From AC-37 sp035275105 (GTDB taxonomy: Bacteria > Actinomycetota > Thermoleophilia > Solirubrobacterales > Thermoleophilaceae): a DNA stretch of 6,624 nt. Of the stretch, positions 1 through 5,773 are shown piece after piece (within the stretch, counting starts at the first letter, position 1; each line of letters begins with the position of its first letter). The notes below the pieces were generated by a model. That model searched no databases, was not told the origin of the DNA, and saw only the letters and a program-made list of their open reading frames with translations. Location: positions 1 through 6,624 of the forward strand of contig DATENL010000065.1 of NCBI GenBank assembly GCA_035275105.1, given 5' to 3'. Position numbers and translations under genes: made by a program.

Positions 1-1
1 C

Positions 2-139
2 GACCGCCCGGCCGCCCCGCCCGAGCCCGGCCGCCTGCTGCTGGCCGGCACGGAGACCGCCCTCGAGGGCCACGGCTACATGGAGGGCGCCGTCCGCGCC
101 GGCCAGGTGGCGGCCCGCGCCGTGCTCCAGCCCGCCTGA
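2..139 (+). CDS. Flavin-containing amine oxidase, C-terminal end (partial)
   Basis: Only the last 45 codons before a TGA at 137-139 are present; the gene enters from the left edge. The readable tail contains LLLAGTETALEGHGYMEG followed by AVRAGQVAARAVL. This matches the C-terminal FAD-contacting signature of monoamine oxidase/phytoene desaturase-like flavoproteins (a G-x-E-T/A stretch, then GYMEGAV-x-(S/A)G-x-x-AA), in which the Gly-Tyr-Met-Glu-Gly-Ala segment closes over the flavin. The family oxidises amines, or similar C-N or C-C bonds, using FAD and is cytosolic. The substrate cannot be told from this tail. The stop lies 27 bases before the next start on the same strand, so co-transcription with the acetyltransferase at 167 is possible. 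Family-level assignment is fairly safe; the exact enzyme is unknown. Confidence 0.75.
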   Translation, partial: DRPAAPPEPGRLLLAGTETALEGHGYMEGAVRAGQVAARAVLQPA

Positions 140-154
140 GCTTCAAGCTTCCGC

Positions 155-160
155 GGCGGG
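155..160 (+). promoter_or_regulatory. Possible weak ribosome binding site for the 167 start
   Basis: GGCGGG sits 6 bases before the ATG at 167. It is only a partial match to a Shine-Dalgarno sequence, but it is better than anything before the in-frame ATGs at 206 and 245. It is the reason for preferring 167. Confidence 0.3.
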
Positions 161-166
161 ACGCCG

Positions 167-1306
167 ATGCGTGTCCCAGCACCCGCTACCCCGGTGCGCC
201 CGACCATGCCCCGCGCCCTCCCAGACCCCCTGCGGTTTCAGCCGATGCCCGTCGCAGGCGCGACCGCGTCGAGCGCTGCGAGCGACCTCTGGCGCGAGTG
301 GGACGTGCTCGCCGAGCGCCTCGACGCGCCGCCGTTCCTTCGCCCCGGCTGGTTCCGCGCCTGGCACGGGGCCTACGGCGATGGCGAGCTCAGGCTGCTG
401 AGCGTCCGCCGCGGCGACGAGCTGGCGGGGGTGCTCCCGGTCGAGATCAAGGGCACCGCGACGCTGTCGCCCACCAACACCCACACGCCGCTCTACGGCC
501 CGGTCGCGGACGGCGCCGAGATGGAGTCCGCGCTCGTCCGCGAGCTGCTCGAGCTGGCCAAGGGGAGGATCGAGCTCGCCTACGCGGACCCGGGCGCGCG
601 CTGGTTCTCGCTCCTGCGCGACGCGCTGCCGGGCACGCGGCGCTCGGATCGCCGGAGCGTGATGGTCGAGACGATCACCCGCCCGCCGTACGTGTCGACG
701 GCCGGCGGCTGGGACGCGTATCGCGCCGAGCGCTCGCGCAAGTTCATGAAGGAGCTGGGGCGGCAGCGCCGCCGGCTCGCCGAGCAGGGTGCGCTCGAGC
801 TCGCCGTGCACACGAGCGTGGACGGCGTGCAGGCGGCGCTCGACGAGTTCGTCGCGCTCGAGTCCTCGGGCTGGAAGGCGGCCGAGGGCACCGCGATCGG
901 CTCGCGCGACGCGAGCCGCCGCTTCTACTCGGAGCTCGCACGCTGGCTCGCGGAGCGCGGCTGGCTGCGGCTCGCCTTCCTCCGCCTGGACGGGCGCGCG
1001 ATCGCGGCCGAGCTGGACATCGCCTGCGCCGGCGCGCTCTACTCGCTGAAGAGCGGCTTCGACACCGAGTACCGCGCGTTCGGCCCCGGCCAGCTGCTCA
1101 CCCACGACTGCGTCAAGCTCGCCTTCGACGACGGGCTCGCCTCGTACGAGTTCCTGGGCACCGACGAGGCCTACAAGATGAGCTGGACCGCGTCGACCCG
1201 CGAGCGCGCCCGGGTGCGGAGCTTCCCGCGAACCGTCTCGGGCGACCTCAGCGCGGTGGCGCGCCACTACGGGCGTCCGATGGTGCGGCGGCTTCGCCGC
1301 GGCTGA
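167..1306 (+). CDS. FemAB/CelD-like GNAT acetyltransferase (Acetyltransf_6 type)
   Basis: A 379-residue protein of the BcsL/CelD/FemAB-like GNAT group (Pfam Acetyltransf_6). Members transfer acyl or aminoacyl groups, often in cell-envelope, polysaccharide or peptidoglycan contexts; the substrate here is unknown. The N-terminal half carries the first GNAT-like fold (W-x-x-L-x-x-R with FLRPGWFRAW near residues 42-65). The second half has the typical order: a basic helix SRKFMKELGRQRRR (about 190-203), an E-S-S-G-W-K segment (about 230-235), then GWLRLAFLRLDGRAIAAE from residue 265, a gap-free SGFDTEYRAFGPGQLL stretch, and YEFLGTDEAYKMSW near the end. No signal peptide or membrane segment is evident. 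ATGs at codons 14 (206) and 27 (245) are alternatives; 245 would remove a Pro-rich tail not expected in the family. The 3' end overlaps the convergent acetyltransferase by 59 bases. Two more copies of this family lie at the right end of the window. Confidence 0.85.
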   Translation: MRVPAPATPVRPTMPRALPDPLRFQPMPVAGATASSAASDLWREWDVLAERLDAPPFLRPGWFRAWHGAYGDGELRLLSVRRGDELAGVLPVEIKGTATLSPTNTHTPLYGPVADGAEMESALVRELLELAKGRIELAYADPGARWFSLLRDALPGTRRSDRRSVMVETITRPPYVSTAGGWDAYRAERSRKFMKELGRQRRRLAEQGALELAVHTSVDGVQAALDEFVALESSGWKAAEGTAIGSRDASRRFYSELARWLAERGWLRLAFLRLDGRAIAAELDIACAGALYSLKSGFDTEYRAFGPGQLLTHDCVKLAFDDGLASYEFLGTDEAYKMSWTASTRERARVRSFPRTVSGDLSAVARHYGRPMVRRLRRG

Positions 1307-1829
1307 GCGCGTAGACGCCGACCTCCACGAGCGCCTCGGGGTGCTCCACGGTCTCCACGCGCCGCATCCCCAGCCGGGACGCCACGCGCTGGGACCGCTC
1401 GTTGGTGGCGTCCACCAGCGCGATCAGGCGCTCGACGTCCAGGTGGGCGAACGCGGTGGAGACCGCCGTCTCGGCCGCCTCGAACGCCAGGCCGCGGCCC
1501 CAGAACTGCCGCCTGAGCGACCAGCCGACCTCGACCTCCTCCGCGAGCTGCGGCACGAACAGCGGGTGCGAGGGCCCGCACCAGCCCGCGACGGTCCCCG
1601 TTTCGCGGTCCTCGGCCAGCCAGAGCCCGAACCCGTAGCGCTCCCAGTGGCCGAGGTGGTGCTCGAAGCGCCCGCCCGCGAAGTCGAGGTCCGGCTCCCG
1701 CCCGAGGTCGGGGCGCAGCGATCGCCAGACGGCCGGGTCCGCCCAGACCCGGAGCCACGCCTCGCGGTCGGCCGGCCGCGGGCGGCGCAGCACCAGCCGC
1801 TCGGTCTCCGCGCGCTCGGGGAACTGCAC
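1248..1829 (-). CDS. RimJ/RimL-like GNAT N-acetyltransferase
   Basis: A 193-residue acetyltransferase of the Acetyltransf_3 (RimJ/RimL) type, predicted to move an acetyl group from acetyl-CoA to an amine on a protein N-terminus or small molecule. It opens with the family signature TERLVLRRPRPADREAW (residues 9-25). The acetyl-CoA pyrophosphate-binding loop is RRQFWGRGLA (106-115), and the C-terminal motif NERSQRVASRLGMRRV spans about 144-159. Length is normal for the family. The start is GTG at 1829; its G is also the last base of the TAG stop of the upstream kinase gene, so the start has no ribosome binding site of its own and probably depends on translational coupling. It is the last gene of a three-gene operon with the kinase and the cDPG synthetase. 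The tail after about residue 178 looks unstructured and is the part overlapping the convergent gene. The substrate is unknown. Confidence 0.85.
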   Translation of the reverse strand: MQFPERAETERLVLRRPRPADREAWLRVWADPAVWRSLRPDLGREPDLDFAGGRFEHHLGHWERYGFGLWLAEDRETGTVAGWCGPSHPLFVPQLAEEVEVGWSLRRQFWGRGLAFEAAETAVSTAFAHLDVERLIALVDATNERSQRVASRLGMRRVETVEHPEALVEVGVYALSRGEAAAPSDARSGAPPR

Positions 1830-2731
1830 TACGGAGCGGACACCCGGGCGCGGACGATGTCCATCCCCTCGGCCACCGCGGCGTCGAGGTTCGTCGCGTC
1901 GATCACCGGGAGGCCGCGCGCCTGTGCGCGCTCCACGAGCAGGCCCTGGAGCTTGCGGATCTGCTCGAAGCGGCGCAGGTAGCGCGTGGCCGGCCTGCCG
2001 CTCCCGCGCAGCGAGAAGTGGCTGCGATGAGCGTCCTCGTCCTCGATCGCGACGACGGCCTCGACGAGGGTGGAGTTCTCGCGGAGCGAACCCTCGATGG
2101 CGCCGGGGACCGAGCCGTCGAGCGTGCCCGGCACCAGGTGCACGCCCTCGAGGATCATCGGCGTGCGCTCCTGGATCGCCCGCTCCGCGATTGCGACTAC
2201 GCCCGTGCGGATGGTCGCCACCTGGCGCAGGTAGCCGACCAGGTCGGGGTCCCCGTCGCCGATCTCGTCCGGGTCGACCGTCGCGCCGGCCTCGAACGAC
2301 GAGTAGTGCACGACCGGCATGAAGTCGTGCGAGAAGAACGCGCGGATGACGTTGCGGATCGCGTCCGTGGCGATCACGCGCCTGATCCCGACGCGCCCCG
2401 CCAGGAGCGTGGCCAGCGTGGACTTGCCGACACCGGGCGCGCCGCCGAGCATGACGATCAGCGGCCGCTCGAGCTGGTCGAGCCCCTCCCAGTCGAGGAA
2501 GCGCCGCGCGGCCTCGTCGCCCTCGTGATCGCGCACGGCGTCGGCCGCGAGCTCGCGCAGCGCGTTCACGTCGATCGTCGGCTCGCCGAGCTCGCCGAGG
2601 CGCGCCTCGAGCGCGCGCGCCACCTCGTAGGCCCGGTCGGGCGCGACGCCGGACGCCGACAGCGACTGGGCCATGAGCCCCTTGGAGTACGGCAGCCCGT
2701 GCTCGCCCTTGAGGACGATCGTCTCAGGCAT
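1829..2731 (-). CDS. 2-phosphoglycerate kinase homologue
   Basis: A 300-residue P-loop kinase that matches archaeal 2-phosphoglycerate kinase in length and layout. That enzyme converts 2-phosphoglycerate plus ATP to 2,3-diphosphoglycerate, the precursor of cyclic 2,3-diphosphoglycerate. The N-terminal part (IVLKGEHGLPYSKGLMAQSL, residues 5-24, then a helical stretch to about 48) resembles the ATP-cone-like module seen in the archaeal enzymes. Walker A is GGAPGVGKST (96-105), followed by VIATDAIRNVIR (119-130), typical of the 2-phosphoglycerate kinase group, and SSFEAG further on. Downstream, MILEGVHLVPG gives a conserved acidic residue. The ATG start (2729-2731) overlaps the stop of the cDPG synthetase gene by 8 bases, and the TAG stop overlaps the next start by one base, so all three are probably made from one coupled transcript. 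Function rests on family resemblance plus the adjacent synthetase; bacterial members may have another phosphorylated substrate. Confidence 0.85.
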   Translation of the reverse strand: MPETIVLKGEHGLPYSKGLMAQSLSASGVAPDRAYEVARALEARLGELGEPTIDVNALRELAADAVRDHEGDEAARRFLDWEGLDQLERPLIVMLGGAPGVGKSTLATLLAGRVGIRRVIATDAIRNVIRAFFSHDFMPVVHYSSFEAGATVDPDEIGDGDPDLVGYLRQVATIRTGVVAIAERAIQERTPMILEGVHLVPGTLDGSVPGAIEGSLRENSTLVEAVVAIEDEDAHRSHFSLRGSGRPATRYLRRFEQIRKLQGLLVERAQARGLPVIDATNLDAAVAEGMDIVRARVSAP

Positions 2732-3968
2732 CGTCGTGGAGCCGGATCAGCTCGGAGTCGAGGTCGGAGTCGAGGCCCGCCGGGCGGTTGCGGACGAAGA
2801 CCACGCGGGCACCCTCGCGCCTGGCGTGGACGGCCACCGTGTCGATCGCGGCGGCCTTGAGCTCGGTGAGGTAGACGTCGCACCCCGCGGCCCGCGCCCG
2901 CTCGAGGTCGTCCCCGAGCACCGAGCGGCGGGCGAGGTTGGTCGACGCGACCACCGGCTCGAGCCCGTCCCACGGCCCCACCGCGGTCGTGAAGAGCGCC
3001 ACGCGCGCGTCCGCGGGCAGCTCCTCGGCGGGCTCCGGCCGCAGCTCGAAGCGCAGCGTGCGACCGCGGGCGAAGCGCTCGATCTCGGCCACAGCGCCGT
3101 CACCGAGACGCGCCGCGACCAGGACGAGGTCCGAGCGCATCAGCCGGTAGGCGCCCAGCTCGCGGATCGCGGCGTCGGCGTCGCCGGCGATGCAGACCGT
3201 GCGGTCGACCTCCACGGGCGGGATGCACGATCCGGACCCCTCGAACACGATCGCGCCCGGGTCCTGCGCCGCCGCCAGCGCGCCGCCCTCGGCGACGTTC
3301 GAGGACCACGGCTGGCCGGCGAGCCCGCCGCCGACCCGGCGGCAGCCGACGGCGTCGACGCCCGCCAGCACCGCGTCCTCCAGGTAGTCCGAGGCGGCGT
3401 GGCGGCCCGCCTCGGCGATCGCGAGCAGGTCGTCGAGCCCCGTGCCGGCGCGCGCGAGCTGCGGCTCGGGCGGACCGCCGCGGCCCATCGACACGATCAC
3501 CGGCTGCGCGCCCCTGTCCCGCAGGAGCCGCGCCCAGTGACCGGCGACGGCCGTCTTGCCGGTCCGCTTGCCCGTCGCGATCACCGCCAGCTTGGGCCCC
3601 GCGAAGTCCACGCTCGCGTACGGCGGCGGGTCGATCGTCAGCCCCGGCGACTCGTAGCTCATGCCGAGATGGAGCGCGAGGGACGCGAGCTCGAGCTTCC
3701 GTTCCGGGGTCAGGATCGGCTCGTCGGCCAGGTCGACGACCGCGCGGCCGGGCGCCGCGAGCGCCCGCAGGCCCGCCTCCGGGCCGGCGGTCTCGACGTC
3801 GCGGCCGTAGTGGTCGGCCGCGGCGGCGAGCACGGCTGGACCCGTCTTCTCCTCACCCCCGCAGAACACCACGCCGGCCAGCCCGCGCTCGCGATCGAGG
3901 CGGTCGAGCGCGTCGCGCACCACCGATGGATGGTGCTCGCCGTCGATCAGGGCGACCGTCGAGGACAC
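2724..3968 (-). CDS. Cyclic 2,3-diphosphoglycerate synthetase homologue
   Basis: A 414-residue protein resembling archaeal cDPG synthetase, which uses ATP to close 2,3-diphosphoglycerate into cyclic 2,3-diphosphoglycerate. It starts with TVALIDGEHHPSVVRDAL (residues 4-21), the same position as ALIDGEH in the archaeal enzyme. A Walker-A-like loop GKRTGKT lies at 133-139, followed by VSMGRGGPPEP (about 159-169), GCRRVGGGLAG (208-218) and FEGSGSCIPPV (242-252). No signal peptide or membrane helix is seen, so it should be cytosolic. I chose the GTG at 3966-3968 because GAGGA sits 7 bases upstream and it puts ALIDGEH next to the N-terminus. An ATG at 4004 has no ribosome binding site, and the frame stays open to 4127, past the divergent gene's start. 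The protein is somewhat shorter than the roughly 460-residue archaeal enzyme as I recall it. It is the first gene of the operon, overlapping the kinase by 8 bases. Confidence 0.87.
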   Translation of the reverse strand: MSSTVALIDGEHHPSVVRDALDRLDRERGLAGVVFCGGEEKTGPAVLAAAADHYGRDVETAGPEAGLRALAAPGRAVVDLADEPILTPERKLELASLALHLGMSYESPGLTIDPPPYASVDFAGPKLAVIATGKRTGKTAVAGHWARLLRDRGAQPVIVSMGRGGPPEPQLARAGTGLDDLLAIAEAGRHAASDYLEDAVLAGVDAVGCRRVGGGLAGQPWSSNVAEGGALAAAQDPGAIVFEGSGSCIPPVEVDRTVCIAGDADAAIRELGAYRLMRSDLVLVAARLGDGAVAEIERFARGRTLRFELRPEPAEELPADARVALFTTAVGPWDGLEPVVASTNLARRSVLGDDLERARAAGCDVYLTELKAAAIDTVAVHARREGARVVFVRNRPAGLDSDLDSELIRLHDDA

Positions 3969-3975
3969 GCGGGAA

Positions 3976-3980
3976 TCCTC
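3976..3980 (-). promoter_or_regulatory. Ribosome binding site for cDPG synthetase (decides the start)
   Basis: On the minus strand GAGGA occupies 3980 down to 3976, with a 7-base spacer to the GTG at 3968. No comparable motif precedes the in-frame ATG at 4004. This spacing, with the family's N-terminal ALIDGEH following at once, fixes the start. Confidence 0.65.
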
Positions 3981-4035
3981 GCAGCAGGACCGGAGCGCAG
4001 CCATCAAACGTACGTCCAGGCGGGCGCAAGTGGGG

Positions 4036-4064
4036 TTGCAATGCGCCACGGATAGGCGTAAATT
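4036..4064 (+). promoter_or_regulatory. Candidate sigma70-type promoter for the secreted phosphoesterase gene
   Basis: TTGCAA (4036-4041) and TAAATT (4059-4064) are separated by exactly 17 bases and sit in the only AT-richer patch of the 146-base divergent intergenic region. Each hexamer matches 4 of 6 consensus positions. Transcription would begin near 4071, leaving about 44 bases of leader with the ribosome binding site at its end. TTGCAA is its own reverse complement, but I found no matching -10 for the opposite operon. This is a sequence-pattern call only. Confidence 0.45.
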
Positions 4065-4097
4065 GACTGGCCCAGGGGCAAGTTCGCACGTACTATT

Positions 4098-4107
4098 GGG
4101 AAGGGAG
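4098..4107 (+). promoter_or_regulatory. Strong ribosome binding site for the TTG start at 4115
   Basis: GGGAAGGGAG at 4098-4107 contains an extended Shine-Dalgarno match with a 7-base spacer to TTG at 4115. It supports the TTG start, which is followed at once by a signal peptide. It may compensate for the weak start codon. Confidence 0.7.
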
Positions 4108-4114
4108 TCCCTCG

Positions 4115-5773
4115 TTGCGTAGCCCACGTTTTCTCATCGCAGGCGCCGGGATGGCGCTGCTTCTACTGACCGGCCCGTCGAGCGCCGGGGCGGCGACGTG
4201 CGCCGTCGATGCGAACTCGGCCTACGCGAACGCCGTGCGGAGCACCGCCGGGCTGGTCAGCTACTGGCGCCTGGGCGACGCCTCGGCGTCGGCCGGAGCC
4301 TGCGACAGCTTCGGCGCGAACGCGGGCTCCTACGTGGGCGGCGTGCTGTTCAAGCAGGTGGGCGCGATCAACGGCGACCCCGACAGCTCCGTCCGGCTCG
4401 ACGGCTCCGGCGGGAGCGTGAGCGTGCCGCACACCTCGTCGCTCGACGTCGGCGACAGCTTCAGCGTCGAGGCGTGGGTCAAGCGCACCAGCGCCGGCAC
4501 CCCCAACTACCAGGCGATCGTCTCGCAGGGGGCCAACGCCTGGATGCTCGCCTGGTACTCGAGCAACCGGCTCGTCCTGCGCCAGGCGTCGGTCGGCGAC
4601 CTCGTCTACTCGACCAGGTCGATCAGCGACACGAGCTGGCACCACGTGGCGGCCACCAAGAGCGGCTCGTCGGTGAAGCTCTACATCGACGGCGCGGACG
4701 TGACCGGCGGCGTATCCAACAAGACGATGCAGAACAACGCGATCCCGCTGTCGATCGGCCAGAGCAACGGCGGCTCCAACCTCAGCGGCTACGTGGACGA
4801 GGTCGCGCTCTACCGCGGCGCGCTGTCGGCGGCGACGATCCAGTCCCACAAGGACAAGGGCGGGGTCGCGCCGGCGCCGGCGCCCACCCCCACCCCGACG
4901 CCCACGCCGACGCCCACCACCGACCCGGTCATCGCCAGCGCGGGCGACATCGCCTGCGACCCGGCGGACCCGGGCTTCAACGGCGGCAACGGCACGAGCG
5001 ACCGCTGCCAGCAGAAGGCGACCTCGAACCTGCTCCTGAACACCGGGCTCACCGGCGTCATCACGCTTGGCGACGAGCAGTACGACGACGCGACGCTCGC
5101 GAAGTTCAACCAGGTGTACGGAACCACCTGGGGCCGCGCCAACAACCTCAACCGGCCCGCAGTCGGCAACCACGAGTACCTGACGCCGAACGCCGCGGGC
5201 TACTTCGACTACTTCAACGGCGTGGGGATGTTCAACGGCTCGGCCGGTCCCCGCGACAAGGGCTACTACTCGTACAACCTCGGCACCTGGCACATCATCG
5301 CGCTCAACTCGAACTGCACGAAGGTGTCGTGCAGCTCAGGCTCGGCGCAGGACGCGTGGCTGCGCGACGACCTCGCCCGCAACCCGACCAAGTGCACGCT
5401 GGCGTTCTTCCACCACCCGCGCTGGAGCTCGGGCCTGGCCGGCAACAACTCGAACATGGGCACGCTGATGACGGACCTCTACAACGGGAACGCCGACGTC
5501 GTCCTGGCCGGCCACGACCACCTCTACGAGCGGTTCGCCCCGATGAGCCCGAGCGGCGCGCTGGACACGGCGCGCGGCATTCGCTCGTTCGTGGTCGGGA
5601 CCGGCGGCAAGAGCCTGGTCGAGTGGAGCTCGATCAAGGCGAACAGCGAGAAGCGCAACAACACGAGCTTCGGCGTGCTGCGGATGGGCCTGCACAGCTC
5701 GAGCTACGACTGGAAGTTCCAGTCGATTCCCGGTCAGTCGTTCACGGACTCGGGCTCGACGAACTGCCACTGA
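4115..5773 (+). CDS. Secreted LamG-domain metallophosphoesterase
   Basis: A 552-residue exported protein. Residues 1-27 form a signal peptide (basic start, hydrophobic core GMALLLLTG, likely cleavage after the Ala-Gly-Ala-Ala near 27). A LamG/concanavalin-A-like beta-sandwich spans about 43-248, with the hallmarks LVSYWRLGD (47-55), SFSVEAWV (115-122), WHHVA (175-179) and GYVDEVALY (225-233); such domains usually bind carbohydrate or surface ligands. A Pro-Thr linker (252-271) leads to a calcineurin-like phosphoesterase with metal-binding motifs GDIA (277-280), GDEQY (319-323), GNHEY (351-355), FFHHPRW (431-437) and GHDHLYERF (466-474). The GD-x-A and GD-x-x-Y pattern is closer to purple-acid-phosphatase-like enzymes than to GD-x-H nucleases. 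It probably hydrolyses phosphate esters outside the cell; the substrate is unknown. No sorting or anchor signal is seen at the C-terminus. Start is TTG with a strong ribosome binding site. It is divergent from the cDPG operon and overlaps the next, convergent gene by 32 bases. Confidence 0.9.
   Translation: MRSPRFLIAGAGMALLLLTGPSSAGAATCAVDANSAYANAVRSTAGLVSYWRLGDASASAGACDSFGANAGSYVGGVLFKQVGAINGDPDSSVRLDGSGGSVSVPHTSSLDVGDSFSVEAWVKRTSAGTPNYQAIVSQGANAWMLAWYSSNRLVLRQASVGDLVYSTRSISDTSWHHVAATKSGSSVKLYIDGADVTGGVSNKTMQNNAIPLSIGQSNGGSNLSGYVDEVALYRGALSAATIQSHKDKGGVAPAPAPTPTPTPTPTPTTDPVIASAGDIACDPADPGFNGGNGTSDRCQQKATSNLLLNTGLTGVITLGDEQYDDATLAKFNQVYGTTWGRANNLNRPAVGNHEYLTPNAAGYFDYFNGVGMFNGSAGPRDKGYYSYNLGTWHIIALNSNCTKVSCSSGSAQDAWLRDDLARNPTKCTLAFFHHPRWSSGLAGNNSNMGTLMTDLYNGNADVVLAGHDHLYERFAPMSPSGALDTARGIRSFVVGTGGKSLVEWSSIKANSEKRNNTSFGVLRMGLHSSSYDWKFQSIPGQSFTDSGSTNCH
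4868..4921 (+). repeat. Low-complexity Pro-Thr linker-coding repeat
   Basis: This stretch encodes APAPAP followed by repeated Pro-Thr pairs ending PTT, residues 252-269 of the secreted phosphoesterase. The DNA is a degenerate tandem repeat of CC(C/G)AC(C/G) units, with the third base varying between C and G. It is a flexible extracellular linker between the LamG and enzyme domains and could vary in length between strains by slippage. Confidence 0.8.

Noticed and set aside
143..1267. A 374-codon open frame on the minus strand opposite the first acetyltransferase
   Set aside because: It is rich in Arg, Ala and Glu with no recognisable motifs, which is the usual antisense shadow of a high-GC gene. 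The plus-strand product has a clear family.
1285..1300. Hairpin GCGGCG-GCTT-CGCCGC at the end of the first acetyltransferase gene
   Set aside because: Six-base stem, no T-run, within two overlapping coding regions. Such stems are common by chance at this G+C content.
2673..4055. A 460-codon plus-strand open frame opposite the cDPG synthetase and kinase genes
   Set aside because: Arg/Gly/Asp-rich sequence without domains. The minus strand carries conserved enzyme motifs over the same bases.
4063..4096. TTGACT (4063-4068) paired with TACTAT (4091-4096) as a promoter
   Set aside because: Each hexamer is attractive, but the spacing is 22 bases, and the start point would fall inside the ribosome binding site. 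The 17-base-spaced pair at 4036-4064 is a better candidate.
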